DNA of 64,000 bases from Pseudomonas sp. B21-015. Its GTDB lineage: Bacteria > Pseudomonadota > Gammaproteobacteria > Pseudomonadales > Pseudomonadaceae. The translations under genes were made by a program, and so were the position numbers. Positions 47,661-57,513 of the stretch are shown one piece after another (positions within the stretch are counted from its first letter, which is position 1; the number at the start of each line of letters is the position of its first letter). Location of the stretch: positions 6,076,001-6,140,000 of the forward strand of contig NZ_CP087196.1 of the NCBI RefSeq assembly GCF_024749285.1, in the 5' to 3' direction. The notes under the pieces were generated by a model. The model ran no database searches. It worked only from the letters and a program-made list of their open reading frames with translations, and was not told the origin of the DNA.

Positions 47661-48671
47661 TTACTCCTTGTGGTAAGCCGTGACGCGGGCAACTTCTTCT
47701 TTCGAACCGAGGAACACCGCAACACGCTGGTGCAGGCCTTCCGGCTGGATGTCGAGGATGCGCTGGTGGCCGTCGGTGGAGGCGCCGCCGGCTTGCTCCA
47801 CCAGGAACGACATCGGGTTGGCTTCGTACATCAGACGCAGTTTGCCCGGCTTGGACGGCTCGCGGCTGTCGCGTGGGTACATGAACAGGCCACCACGGTT
47901 CAGGATGCGGTGCACGTCGGCGACCATCGCGGCAACCCAGCGCATGTTGTAGTTCTTTTTCAGCGGGCCTTCGTCGCCTGCCAGCAATTCGCCGACGTAG
48001 CGCTGTACCGGTGCCTCCCAGTGACGCTGGTTGGACGCGTTGATGGCAAATTCCTGGGTGGTTTCAGGAATGGTGATGTTTTCGTGGGTCAATACGAAGC
48101 TGCCCATTTCACGGTCCAGGGTGAAGCCTTTCACGCCGTCACCCAAAGTCAGGATCAGCATGGTCTGCGGACCGTAGATCGCATAACCGGCGGCCACTTG
48201 CTGGGTACCTGGCTGCAGGAAGGCCTTTTCATTCAAGGGTTCGTTCTGGGTCAGGTATTCGTTCGGGCAACGCAGTACCGAGAAGATGGTGCCGACCGGG
48301 GCGTTGATGTCGATGTTCGACGAACCGTCCAGCGGGTCGAATACCAGCAGGTACGCGCCTTTCGGGTATTTGCCCGGGATCTGGTAGGCATTGTCCATTT
48401 CTTCGGACGCCATGCCGGCCAGGTGACCGCCCCATTCGTTGGCTTCGAGCAGGATCTCGTTGGAGATTACGTCGAGCTTCTTCTGCACTTCGCCCTGGAC
48501 GTTTTCAGTGCCCATGCTGCCCAGAACGCCACCCAGGGCGCCTTTGGACACGGCGTGGTTGATCTCCTTGCAGGCACGCGCCACCACTTCGATCAGGAAG
48601 CGCAGATCGGCAGGAGTGTTGTTGCTGCGGGTCTGCTCAATCAAATAGCGACTCAGGGTAACGCGGGACAT
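47661..48671 (-). CDS. fbp: Fructose-1,6-bisphosphatase class I
   Basis: Fbp hydrolyses fructose 1,6-bisphosphate to fructose 6-phosphate, the key irreversible step of gluconeogenesis, essential in pseudomonads growing on amino or organic acids. It has 336 residues. The metal- and substrate-binding block [19 protein letters not shown] is diagnostic of class I, as are the N-terminal [12 protein letters not shown] and YVGELLAG segments. The ATG at 48671 follows a purine-rich GGAG. It is co-transcribed with the DUF924 gene. Confidence 0.97.
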   Translation of the reverse strand: MSRVTLSRYLIEQTRSNNTPADLRFLIEVVARACKEINHAVSKGALGGVLGSMGTENVQGEVQKKLDVISNEILLEANEWGGHLAGMASEEMDNAYQIPGKYPKGAYLLVFDPLDGSSNIDINAPVGTIFSVLRCPNEYLTQNEPLNEKAFLQPGTQQVAAGYAIYGPQTMLILTLGDGVKGFTLDREMGSFVLTHENITIPETTQEFAINASNQRHWEAPVQRYVGELLAGDEGPLKKNYNMRWVAAMVADVHRILNRGGLFMYPRDSREPSKPGKLRLMYEANPMSFLVEQAGGASTDGHQRILDIQPEGLHQRVAVFLGSKEEVARVTAYHKE

Positions 48672-48975
48672 GGAAGGCTCCGGAGGAATGGGGGGGCTAA
48701 AAACCCGTGCAGTTTAACGCGAGTCAGGGCGCATTTCCTCCTATCAGACGTGATACACCCAATAGAGTTCATGCGCGGGGTTGAGCGTAGTTCGAAAAGG
48801 GGCCGATGTGGCTTGTGGATCAGCGGCGGATTGAGGTTTTTTTATGGCTGACAGACCGCTTTCGCGGGCAAGCCCGCTCCCACATTTGATTGCAGTCGTT
48901 CACAAATAGTGTGCCCACTGAAGATCCAATGTGGGAGCCGGCTTGCTCGCGAATGGCGTGCAGCGCCAGCCATCC
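48672..48975. other. Region upstream of fbp
   Basis: 304 bases without a gene, containing the fbp promoter (not identifiable by consensus) and a REP pair at 48860-48955. Nothing else is evident. Confidence 0.6.
48860..48955. repeat. REP pair, partly degenerate
   Basis: TTTCGCGGGCAAGCCCGCTCCCACA and an inverted partner ATGTGGGAGCCGGCTTGCTCGCGAA, about 48 bases apart, between fbp and the DUF3999 gene. Confidence 0.8.
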
Positions 48976-50343
48976 TCAGGGTTTAGCAGCAGGCTTGCGC
49001 AGCAAACTGAACGCCATGCCCCCCAGAAACAGCACACTGAGCAACAACACCGCCCACAGCCCGAACTTCTTCCAGTTCATGCCCACCAGCGCGGGCGCTG
49101 TCGCCACCGGGATCACCACTGCGGCTCCATCCACCGTCGCCTTGCCCAACGTCGCCAGCTTCGCCGCGCTGTAATCCGGAATCAGCGTCGACAACGGCAA
49201 GCTCGCCGCCTTCACCGTCGCACTCCCCAGCGCCAGCGTATAAGGCCCGGCCCCGCGCGCCAGGAACACCAGTTGCGTGGAGCGCACGGCAAACCGCACG
49301 GTTGGCGCTTCAGCGCCCAGGCCACCGCCGCGCTCATCCACCGTCAGCTTCAATTGCTGCACAGTCTGGCCCGACAACTGCAATTCGTTCTGCACCACGT
49401 CCTGGCCATTCTGGGTCAGGCGATACAGCAAACCGCTGGTCAGCGGTTGCCACGGCAGGCTGGTCTCCCGCCGCCCCGACAACGTCACCGGGGCCAGGCT
49501 GTTGGGCTGACTCAGCTCGATCTGCAGCCGCTGGACGTTCAATCCCATCGGCAATTGCCAGATGTACTCACCAGCCTTCACGCTGGTGCCGGCCAACGGT
49601 TGCGACCAGACCAACGGCAGCGGCAAGGTGCGTGGGCTGGCGCTTTCCAGTTGCGCCGACGTCAGCATCGGCGCCGACTGAGGCGAATTCCATAGCAAGC
49701 GCAAATAGCGCGCCGATTGCCCCGGCAGGCCGACTTCATGTTGCTCGACCCGTTCGTCGGCAAACGTCAGACGCGCCACCTGCCCTTCACCCCACGACTG
49801 CCAATGCTGCAAATCGTCGCTGGCTTCGATGCTGAAACGCTGGAAACCGTCGCGCTCGCTGGTCCAGTCGAGAATCAATTGCTGCAACGGCGCCTTGATG
49901 CTGCTGGCATCGAGCAACCAGCCGCGCAGCTCTTCTTCGCCCGCCTCCAACTGGCTGGACGGCTGCACTTCGATCAACGTGCCGTTGGTGTTCGATTGCA
50001 CGCGCACACTCGGCGCATGTTCGGTGGCATCCGCCGAGTTATACAACGGAAACCACTTCACGTCGGTTTGCGTGCGGTTTTCGCGGGTCTGCGCGGGTTC
50101 CCGGGCCAGGGCGTACGCCTGAGCCTCACCGGCCGCATTGAAGACGCGTAGATCGCTGAGATCGGTCTGTCGCGCTTTCAATTGCACGCCCAAGGGCAAT
50201 TCCAGGCGATACCACGGGCCCTCGCCACTCACGGACAACGGCACCTGTGCGGCAAAGTCCGCCGGTTTCTCCTGAGCGCCGGCCGACAGCGTCACACCCA
50301 GCACCACAGCACCCCACCAGCCCAGGTTCAGCTTCTGACTCAA
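48976..50343 (-). CDS. DUF3999 family protein, exported, membrane-anchored
   Basis: A 455-residue protein of unknown function. It starts with TTG at 50343, seven bases after AAGGAG and overlapping the DUF2339 stop (TTGA), which makes the rare start convincing. A signal peptide (LGWWGAVVLGVTLSAGAQ) leads into a large beta-rich periplasmic region (about 25-415), including SDLRVFNAAGEAQAYAL and carbohydrate-binding-like strands, followed by one C-terminal TM segment (about 425-445) and a short basic tail. It is translationally coupled to the giant DUF2339 membrane protein, so the two probably act together in the envelope. Confidence 0.9.
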   Translation of the reverse strand: MSQKLNLGWWGAVVLGVTLSAGAQEKPADFAAQVPLSVSGEGPWYRLELPLGVQLKARQTDLSDLRVFNAAGEAQAYALAREPAQTRENRTQTDVKWFPLYNSADATEHAPSVRVQSNTNGTLIEVQPSSQLEAGEEELRGWLLDASSIKAPLQQLILDWTSERDGFQRFSIEASDDLQHWQSWGEGQVARLTFADERVEQHEVGLPGQSARYLRLLWNSPQSAPMLTSAQLESASPRTLPLPLVWSQPLAGTSVKAGEYIWQLPMGLNVQRLQIELSQPNSLAPVTLSGRRETSLPWQPLTSGLLYRLTQNGQDVVQNELQLSGQTVQQLKLTVDERGGGLGAEAPTVRFAVRSTQLVFLARGAGPYTLALGSATVKAASLPLSTLIPDYSAAKLATLGKATVDGAAVVIPVATAPALVGMNWKKFGLWAVLLLSVLFLGGMAFSLLRKPAAKP

Positions 50344-53300
50344 GATGACACTCCTTCGGTTTCAGGGGCCGGTTTTTCAGCTTCCGGCACAGCCTCGGTG
50401 CGCTTGGGTGGCAACGGGGCGAAATAGCCCACCACCAGCAGCAATACGCCAACGCCGATAAACGACACGATCCGCGCCAGCCCGCCGCGGTTACTCAATT
50501 CAACGAAGAACAACTTGGCAACCACCAGTGCGATCAACGCCGCGCCAATCAGCCAGACTTCGCGACGATGACGCAGATGCCCACCGATCATCAGACTCAA
50601 GGCCATCAGGGTCCAGACGATGGACAGGCCCGCCTGCACCAGCATCGATTCAAGCAGCAGATCCAGCGCGAACGGCACGCCGCCCCAATGGTGAGCCGCG
50701 CGCATCACCAGCGCGGTGAAGAAGGCGAACAGCGATACACCGGCAATCACTTGCGTGGCGTTATCGGCGTAATCCTTGCGGATCGCCAATTGCGTGACCG
50801 CGTTGCGGGACCACACGTACACCCCGAACAGGGCAAACAACAGACCCAGCTCCAGAGGGTTGATCAGCGGCACATACGGCAACGGCTCGGCGGTGCCGTC
50901 ACTGGCGATGTTCGCCAGCCAGAACCAGCCGAGCATCAACAACGCCAGAGGCGCAGCGGCATAGACCCGGTACTCGCGGGAATAAGCCGACACCGGCCAT
51001 GGCCACGCGCGCGGTGCAGCCATCAGCACCAGATACAGGCTCGGCAGAATCGCCCAGCCCAACCAGCGCCAGGCGTTGTACTGTTCCGACAACAGCAGCA
51101 AGCCGTAACGCAACTCCAGGGCCAGCACGCCGATCAACAGCCAGCTGCCGAGCACATGGGCGGTGCTCAGGGCGCTTGCAGGCAGCATCGGCGCCAGACG
51201 CCGCAGGGAGAAGAAATGCACGACGAACACCGCAGCCCAAACCAGCCAGCCGAAGTTGCCTGCCGGGTGATATCGCGAATGCCAAGCGGCGAGTAATACC
51301 AGACCGGCAGCGGGAATCAGCAAGGTGCAGAGCAAGCCCAGCGACGACCACTTCAGGCGCAGCGCCAATACCGCCCACAACGCAACACTCACGGCTGCGA
51401 CTGCCAGCAACAACGTCGCTTGCAGATTCACCGGCGCAAAGCGCAGCACTTCGCTGACCCACGCCAGTGCCCACCAACCCGTGCCCCACACCAGCAACAC
51501 TTCGGACAAGCGCTGCAAGCTCAACCTATCGAAGGCCGAAGCATGATTACCGAGCTGCAAACGCCAGGCGCCGACGAATGCGGCCAGACCCAGCACCAGC
51601 GGCGTCCAGAAACCGCTATGCGCCAGCGGTCGCAGCCCTTCGCTGAGCAGCGGCCCGAGCAAGTCCGGCCCGGCGAACAGGAACGCTACGCCGCCAATCA
51701 CCTGCAACAGCAGACCAAAGACAAAACTCACGCGCTGCTTCAGGTACAGACTCAGCCAGATGATGAACAAACCACTGGCCGCCCATACCGCACTCGCGGT
51801 TTGCCACGGCAACACGAACAGCACGGCAAGGTTGATCAGTACCAGACCGGCCAGTAACACCACCGACAAGCCGCGCAGCAAGCGCACATCACTGCGCACC
51901 ATTTCGTCCCGGGCTGCCAGCAACATACCGGCGATCAACGCCAGCCCGATCAGGGATGCGCTGAGCAAACCGCTCCAACCAGCGCTGAACACGGCGGCAG
52001 AATCACCGTTGGCCCCTTGCAGCCGCAACAGGAACAACACACCACCGAGCAACTGCACAGCGAACGCGGTGAACAGGAACGCCCGCGATTGCAGGCGCAG
52101 GCCAATGAACAGCGTCGCCAACCCGGCCAGCGCCCAACTGATCGCCGTGCCGTGGGTGAAGAAGAACAGCGGCGCCAGCAAATAGAGAAAAGTCAGCCCC
52201 AGGCAGGCCAGCACTGGCAACCCTTGGCGCTCCCACTTTGATGCCTGTTCGGGCAACGCTTTGCGCAATTGGTAGAAGCTGAACAACAGCGCCACGCCGA
52301 GCATCAACGCCCCCAGCGGCGCGCCATCGAGCAGGCTGCTCTCGCCGCTGCGCAGCTCACTGAGGAAGGCCAGGGCCGAGCCCAGTTGCAGCAGCAAGGC
52401 GAAGGCTCGCGCCAGCGGTCGCTGTTGACGCAGGCCGAGCCAGAAAATCCCCGCGCCTTCCACCGCCCAGGCTGCGGCGGTCCAACGTGCGTCGAGCCCC
52501 AAGGGGATCGCCAGGCTGGCGAAGATCACCCCCAGCGCCAGACAGGTTTCCGCCAACAACAGCGCTCGACCGCCCATCAACAACCGGGCCAGGCCCATGT
52601 AAATCATGCCCAGTGCCAAGGCGCTGAAGGCGGCGGCAAACTCCAGATGCTCCACCAACGCGAACTGCAAACCGAAGCCCACCAGCGGTGGCGCGAACAG
52701 CATCGTGCCATCGACGTAATCGCCCTTGCGCGCCGACCAGCGCAACAGTGCATCGCGGCTGTCGTCCTCGGGCGCGTCGCTCATTTCCAGCAGCTTGCGC
52801 CGGGCGAACAACAGGCCGATGGCCAGGTACATCAGGAAAAACAGAATCAGGAACGGCTCGGTGCTCCACAGCAATTCGGGCTTGTAGGAACGCAGGCCCC
52901 AAGCCAACCCGATGCCGAAGGTGCCGACAAAACCGATCAGGTTGAGTAGCCGCCAGGCCTTGAACCATGCGATGGCGAGGATGCCGGCGTTGAGCAGGGC
53001 GAAATAGCTGAACAGCGCGACATGATTGCCAGCCCCGGTGGAGGTCAGGATCGGCGCGGCGAAACCGCCGAGCGCGGCAGCGGCGGCCAGGCCCATCGCG
53101 TTTTGGGTAATGGCGAGAATCGCCGAGAACACCGTCACCACCACCAGCAAGCCCAGCGCCGCCGTGGGGTCGAGCAATGGATGCAGACGCATCGCGGCAA
53201 ATACCGTGAGGTACAACACCGCAATCCCGGTGCCTTGCAGCATCAAGGCGTAATTGCTGTTGCGCAATCGCAGCCACCAGCCCAGAGCGAGCAAGCCCAA

Positions 53301-53927
53301 GGCCGTCGCCGCGACACCGGCGTAACGCAGCTCGACCGGCACCACCATGCCTTCAGTGGCATAGCGCAACAGGAAGGCCAGGCCGAGGAACAACAGCACC
53401 ACGCCGACCCGCAGCACGGTATTGCCGCCGAACAACCAGTTGCGCGCGCCGCTGATGGCCCGCTCGATGAAGTTCGGACCGCGAGGCGCCGCCGGTTGCT
53501 GTGGTTCGCGGGCGATCGGTTCGGGTTTCCACGCATCATCGGGCAGAGGACGACTAGCTTCGGTAGCGGCCGCCGTGATGGGTTCGAGTTCGGGCGGTAG
53601 TTCCCAGATCAGCTCCGGGGCTACGACAGGGGCTTGCTCGAGAATGATTTCAGGGGACGGAACGGGCTCGCTGGTCGCAGGTTCACTGGTTTCGGGCGTT
53701 TTGACGCCAGACACCTCCAGCAACGCCAGACGTTGCTGCACCGCGTTCAGCGCAACCTGCGTCTGCTCCAGCAGAAGGTGCTGTTCGGCAGCTTTTGAAC
53801 CCAAACGGGCAATGCCAATGGCCTGGCCAATACCTAACCCAAGCAACGCACCCAACAGCGCATCGCTGAACGACTCGTCGAGTATCCAGCCCAGCACCAG
53901 CCCAATCAGCATGAAAATCCATTGCAT
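50340..53927 (-). CDS. DUF2339 family large polytopic membrane protein
   Basis: A 1195-residue inner-membrane protein. The preferred ATG is 53927 (MQWIFMLIGLVLGW), with AGGG upstream; an in-frame ATG at 53951 adds 8 residues. After a first TM and a helical/coiled segment with a Pro/Glu-rich linker (to about residue 150), the rest is an almost continuous series of hydrophobic helices, probably about 30. No catalytic motif is recognisable. The family is widespread in Gammaproteobacteria and consistently next to DUF3999; no function is established. The coupling suggests an envelope complex. Confidence 0.9.
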   Translation of the reverse strand: MQWIFMLIGLVLGWILDESFSDALLGALLGLGIGQAIGIARLGSKAAEQHLLLEQTQVALNAVQQRLALLEVSGVKTPETSEPATSEPVPSPEIILEQAPVVAPELIWELPPELEPITAAATEASRPLPDDAWKPEPIAREPQQPAAPRGPNFIERAISGARNWLFGGNTVLRVGVVLLFLGLAFLLRYATEGMVVPVELRYAGVAATALGLLALGWWLRLRNSNYALMLQGTGIAVLYLTVFAAMRLHPLLDPTAALGLLVVVTVFSAILAITQNAMGLAAAAALGGFAAPILTSTGAGNHVALFSYFALLNAGILAIAWFKAWRLLNLIGFVGTFGIGLAWGLRSYKPELLWSTEPFLILFFLMYLAIGLLFARRKLLEMSDAPEDDSRDALLRWSARKGDYVDGTMLFAPPLVGFGLQFALVEHLEFAAAFSALALGMIYMGLARLLMGGRALLLAETCLALGVIFASLAIPLGLDARWTAAAWAVEGAGIFWLGLRQQRPLARAFALLLQLGSALAFLSELRSGESSLLDGAPLGALMLGVALLFSFYQLRKALPEQASKWERQGLPVLACLGLTFLYLLAPLFFFTHGTAISWALAGLATLFIGLRLQSRAFLFTAFAVQLLGGVLFLLRLQGANGDSAAVFSAGWSGLLSASLIGLALIAGMLLAARDEMVRSDVRLLRGLSVVLLAGLVLINLAVLFVLPWQTASAVWAASGLFIIWLSLYLKQRVSFVFGLLLQVIGGVAFLFAGPDLLGPLLSEGLRPLAHSGFWTPLVLGLAAFVGAWRLQLGNHASAFDRLSLQRLSEVLLVWGTGWWALAWVSEVLRFAPVNLQATLLLAVAAVSVALWAVLALRLKWSSLGLLCTLLIPAAGLVLLAAWHSRYHPAGNFGWLVWAAVFVVHFFSLRRLAPMLPASALSTAHVLGSWLLIGVLALELRYGLLLLSEQYNAWRWLGWAILPSLYLVLMAAPRAWPWPVSAYSREYRVYAAAPLALLMLGWFWLANIASDGTAEPLPYVPLINPLELGLLFALFGVYVWSRNAVTQLAIRKDYADNATQVIAGVSLFAFFTALVMRAAHHWGGVPFALDLLLESMLVQAGLSIVWTLMALSLMIGGHLRHRREVWLIGAALIALVVAKLFFVELSNRGGLARIVSFIGVGVLLLVVGYFAPLPPKRTEAVPEAEKPAPETEGVSS

Positions 53928-53976
53928 GGTCGATATCCCTAAGCGGCCCATTGCCTTGTGGCGCCTGCACGGACGT

Positions 53977-54062
53977 CATCGCGGGCAAGCCACGCTCCCA
54001 CAGGATTTACATGCGCCGTAAGAACGACATATGACCTGTGGGAGCGTGGCTTGCCCGCGATG
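53977..54062. repeat. REP pair, GGGCAAGCCACGCTCCCAC variant
   Basis: CATCGCGGGCAAGCCACGCTCCCACA and its inverted copy, about 32 bases apart; both arms share the same variant base, so the two arms changed together. It lies between glgP and the DUF2339 gene. Confidence 0.85.
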
Positions 54063-54151
54063 GCGTCCGTGAAGCGCTCACAGAAACTGGCGCTTAGTAT
54101 ATCGGTCCGGCCCAACAACCGTCGGGCCTGACTCGCAATTATTGCTAAAAG

Positions 54152-56602
54152 TTACTCCAACGCCTTCCAAATATCCGTGGCGTACTCGCGAATGGTCCGG
54201 TCGGACGAGAACCAGCCCATCCGCGCACTGCTCAATACCGCTGAGCGCCACCACTCTTTCGAGTCGTGCCAGTGGGCCTCGACCCGCATCTGCGCGTTCC
54301 AGTAAGCGTCGAAATCGGCGCAGACCAGGAAGCGGTCGTAGTCCACCAGCGAATCGATCAGAGCGGTGTAACGGGACGGATCGTCTGGCGAGAACACCCC
54401 GCCGCGAATCGCTTGCAGCACGTCGTTGAGTCGATGGGAGGCGGCAATGTCCGGCGCCGCGCTGAATTCATGGTTGCGCTTGCGCGCTTCCACTTGCTCG
54501 GCGCTGAGACCGAAGATGAACATGTGCTCTGCGCCGATGCGCTCGCACATTTCCACGTTGGCGCCGTCCAGGGTGCCAATGGTCAGCGCGCCGTTGAGGC
54601 CGAATTTCATGTTGCTGGTGCCCGAAGCTTCAAAGCCTGCGGTGGAAATCTGCTCCGACAAATCCGCCGCCGGAATGATGCTTTCGGCCAGGCTCACGTT
54701 GTAGTTGGGCAGGAACACCACTTTGAGCAAACCACGCACGGTCGGGTCGTTGTTGACCACCCGGGCGATGTCGTTGGTCAGTTTGATGATCAGCTTGGCC
54801 TGGTGATAACTGGCCGCCGCCTTGCCGGCGAAGATTTTCACCCGTGGTACCCAGTCGATTTCCGGTTCGGCACGAATCGCCTGATACAGTGCGACGGTGT
54901 GCAGCAGGTTGAGCAACTGACGTTTGTATTCGTGGATCCGCTTGACCTGCACGTCGAACATCGCCGCCGGGTTGATCGCGATCCCCAGCCGCTCATGAAT
55001 CAGGTACGCCAGGGCTTTCTTGCTGTGCAGCCGCTGTTCGGCGAACTGTTTGTGGAATGCAGTCTTCTCGGCAAACGGCTCCAGAGCCAGCAAACGCTCC
55101 TCGGGGTTGTCCAGCACACCCTGGCCGAGGGCGTCGACCAGCATGGAGGTCAGCTCGGGGTTGGCCTGGTAGAGCCAGCGGCGGAAGGTAATGCCGTTGG
55201 TTTTGTTGTTGATCCGCTCCGGGTAGAGCTTGTGCAGTTCGGAGAACACCGTGCTGCGCATCAGTTGCGTGTGCAGACCGGACACACCATTGACGCTATG
55301 GGAGCCAAGGAATGCCAGGTTGCCCATACGCACACGACGACCGTTGTCTTCCTCGATCAGCGACACCGCACGCAGCACGTCAAAATCGTGAATGCCCTTG
55401 GCCCGCAGCGAGTCGATGTGCTGGGCGTTGATCAAATAAATGATCTGCATGTGCCGTGGCAGCATTCGCTCCATCAAACCGACCGGCCAGGTCTCCAGCG
55501 CTTCCGGCAACAGCGTGTGGTTGGTGTACGACAGCGTGTCGACGGTGACCTGCCACGCCGCATCCCACGCCACGTCATAGACGTCGACCAACTGACGCAT
55601 CAGCTCGGCCACGGCAATCGAGGGATGGGTGTCGTTCAGTTGAATGGCCGCGTGATCACCCAGGGTCAGCACCGAGGTGTGCATGTTGCGATGGCGACGC
55701 AGCAAATCCTGCAGGGACGCGGCGACGAAGAAGTATTCCTGGCGCAAACGCAGTTCCTGGCCGGCCTCGGTGCTGTCCGCCGGGTAGAGCACCCGGGAGA
55801 TACTTTCGGCCCGGGCCACTTCAGCTACCGCGCCCAGGTGGTCGCCAGCGTTGAAGCGTTCCAGGTGCAACTCTTCCATGGCCCGGGCACGCCACAGTCG
55901 CAGCGTGTTGACACTCGCACCTTTCCAACCGACCACCGGGGTGTCATAGGCAATGGCCCGCACGGTTTCCGCCGGGGACCAGACTTGCCTGGACTTGCCG
56001 CTTTCATCGGTCACGGTTTCAACACTGCCGCCAAAACCGATCGGGTAGGCGACCTCCGGCCGTTCGAACTCCCAGGGGTTGCCGAAATCCAGCCAGTGTT
56101 CGGTCTGCTCCTGCTGCCAACCATCGACGATGGCCTGGCGGAACAAACCGTGTTCGTAACGAATGCCGTAACCATGGCCGGCGATGCCCAGGGTCGACAT
56201 GCTTTCCATGAAGCACGCCGCCAGACGCCCGAGGCCTCCGTTACCCAGTGCCGCATCGGGTTCCAGCAGACGGATGCGTTCCATGTCGACGCCAAGTTCG
56301 GTCATGGCCTCGCGGGCCACATCGAGCAGGCCGAGGTTGCTCAGGCTGTCGTAGAGCAAGCGGCCGATGAGGAATTCAAGGGAGAGGTAATAGACCCGTT
56401 TCTGGCCTTTGCGGTAAATCTGCCGGGTGTGGTCCATCCAGTGCTCGACCATGTGATCGCGCGCCGCCAGGGCAATGGCTTCGAACCAGTCGTGGTCGAA
56501 GGCGTGATCCGGGTCTTTGCCCACCGCGTAGGTGAGCTTGGTCAAGACGGCGTCGCGGAATGCGGCCACCTCTGCTTCGCGAACAAGTGGTTCTTGAGTC
56601 AT
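54152..56602 (-). CDS. glgP: Glycogen/maltodextrin phosphorylase GlgP
   Basis: GlgP releases glucose 1-phosphate from alpha-1,4-glucans using pyridoxal phosphate. It has 816 residues. The cofactor-lysine region is EASGTSNMKFGLNGALTIGT, with GTLDGANVEM next to it; other family blocks are GNGGLGRLAACF, TNHTLLPEALE and RIHEYKRQLLN. There is no adjacent glg biosynthesis gene here. A lone glgP at this place is common in fluorescent pseudomonads, where the other glycogen genes lie elsewhere. Confidence 0.97.
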   Translation of the reverse strand: MTQEPLVREAEVAAFRDAVLTKLTYAVGKDPDHAFDHDWFEAIALAARDHMVEHWMDHTRQIYRKGQKRVYYLSLEFLIGRLLYDSLSNLGLLDVAREAMTELGVDMERIRLLEPDAALGNGGLGRLAACFMESMSTLGIAGHGYGIRYEHGLFRQAIVDGWQQEQTEHWLDFGNPWEFERPEVAYPIGFGGSVETVTDESGKSRQVWSPAETVRAIAYDTPVVGWKGASVNTLRLWRARAMEELHLERFNAGDHLGAVAEVARAESISRVLYPADSTEAGQELRLRQEYFFVAASLQDLLRRHRNMHTSVLTLGDHAAIQLNDTHPSIAVAELMRQLVDVYDVAWDAAWQVTVDTLSYTNHTLLPEALETWPVGLMERMLPRHMQIIYLINAQHIDSLRAKGIHDFDVLRAVSLIEEDNGRRVRMGNLAFLGSHSVNGVSGLHTQLMRSTVFSELHKLYPERINNKTNGITFRRWLYQANPELTSMLVDALGQGVLDNPEERLLALEPFAEKTAFHKQFAEQRLHSKKALAYLIHERLGIAINPAAMFDVQVKRIHEYKRQLLNLLHTVALYQAIRAEPEIDWVPRVKIFAGKAAASYHQAKLIIKLTNDIARVVNNDPTVRGLLKVVFLPNYNVSLAESIIPAADLSEQISTAGFEASGTSNMKFGLNGALTIGTLDGANVEMCERIGAEHMFIFGLSAEQVEARKRNHEFSAAPDIAASHRLNDVLQAIRGGVFSPDDPSRYTALIDSLVDYDRFLVCADFDAYWNAQMRVEAHWHDSKEWWRSAVLSSARMGWFSSDRTIREYATDIWKALE

Positions 56603-56858
56603 CGATAGGACCTCGAGCGAGCGTGAAGTTGTCTGAGCCTAGTCGGTCTGACAGACCTTAGAGACTCTGGTTCGGCAGTTTTCCCTGTTAGTGCGAGATA
56701 GATCGACATTAGGTTATCGCGTGCCTGAAACAATGCAGGGGCCGTGCCGGACACAGTGCCTATTTTGCGACAAGCAAAAAAATCTGGCGAAAGGTTGTTC
56801 AAAAATCCACCAGTCCCGGTATGATCGCGCGCCCTGATGCACACGCTGGTAACAACCG

Positions 56859-57296
56859 ATGATGAAGCCCAACCTGATTGCCGCCGCGGAGATCGATCGC
56901 CTCGATACCTGGGCCAAGTACTCTGCCCCGATGTGCGGCGCCTGCGTGTCCAGCTGCTGCACCTTGCCGGTCGAGGTCAAGATCAAGGATCTGATCCGTA
57001 TCGGCATCGTCGACGAATTCGAGCGTGGCGACCCGCCGAAGAACATCGCCAAGCGTTTGCAAAAGGAAGGGATCGTCGAGCGCTATAACCAGAAGTCCGA
57101 GATCTTCACCCTCCAGCGCATGAGCAACAACGATTGCCTCTACCTGGATCGTAAAAGCCGTCTGTGCACTATTTATGATAAGCGCCCGGACACCTGCCGC
57201 AACCACCCGAAGATCGGACCGCGGCCGGGGTATTGCGCGTACAAGCCCAAAGAAGTGGTGCGCGAGAACAATCCGCGGACGCTGGACAAGTTCTGA
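56859..57296 (+). CDS. YkgJ-family cysteine cluster protein
   Basis: A 145-residue protein of the YkgJ/CxxCxxCC family, thought to bind a zinc ion or an iron-sulphur cluster through Cys clusters: CGACVSSCC near residue 26, then NDCLYLDRKSRLCTIYDKRPDTCRNHP and a final Cys in GYCAYK. Tandem ATGs (56859 and 56862) are both possible; the ribosome-binding site is weak. The partner and function are unknown. It is divergent from glgP and converges on typA. Confidence 0.9.
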   Translation: MMKPNLIAAAEIDRLDTWAKYSAPMCGACVSSCCTLPVEVKIKDLIRIGIVDEFERGDPPKNIAKRLQKEGIVERYNQKSEIFTLQRMSNNDCLYLDRKSRLCTIYDKRPDTCRNHPKIGPRPGYCAYKPKEVVRENNPRTLDKF

Positions 57297-57324
57297 TCCA
57301 GAATCCCGCTGTCTGACGGGGCCT

Positions 57325-57417
57325 CATCGCGGGCAAGCCCGCTCCCACAGGGTTCGGCGCTGAACACAGATTATGTGAACACCACAAATCCCTGTGGGAG
57401 CGGGCTTGCCCGCGATG
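57325..57417. repeat. REP pair, GCGGGCAAGCCCGC type
   Basis: CATCGCGGGCAAGCCCGCTCCCACAGGG and its inverted copy, about 42 bases apart, just after the YkgJ-like gene. Confidence 0.88.
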
Positions 57418-57458
57418 GGGCCCGAACTGACACCGCAAAAAAACCCAGACAAACAAAA

Positions 57459-57492
57459 ACGCCCCCGACCTTGCGGTCGGGGGCGTTTTTTT
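57459..57492 (-). terminator. Rho-independent terminator of typA
   Basis: ACGCCCCCGACC (57459-57470) and GGTCGGGGGCGT (57475-57486) form a perfect 12-bp stem with loop TTGC. A-runs and T-runs on opposite sides allow bidirectional action for the convergent YkgJ-like and typA transcripts. Confidence 0.92.
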
Positions 57493-57513
57493 AGCTGCTA
57501 ACTAAGTCGAAAC

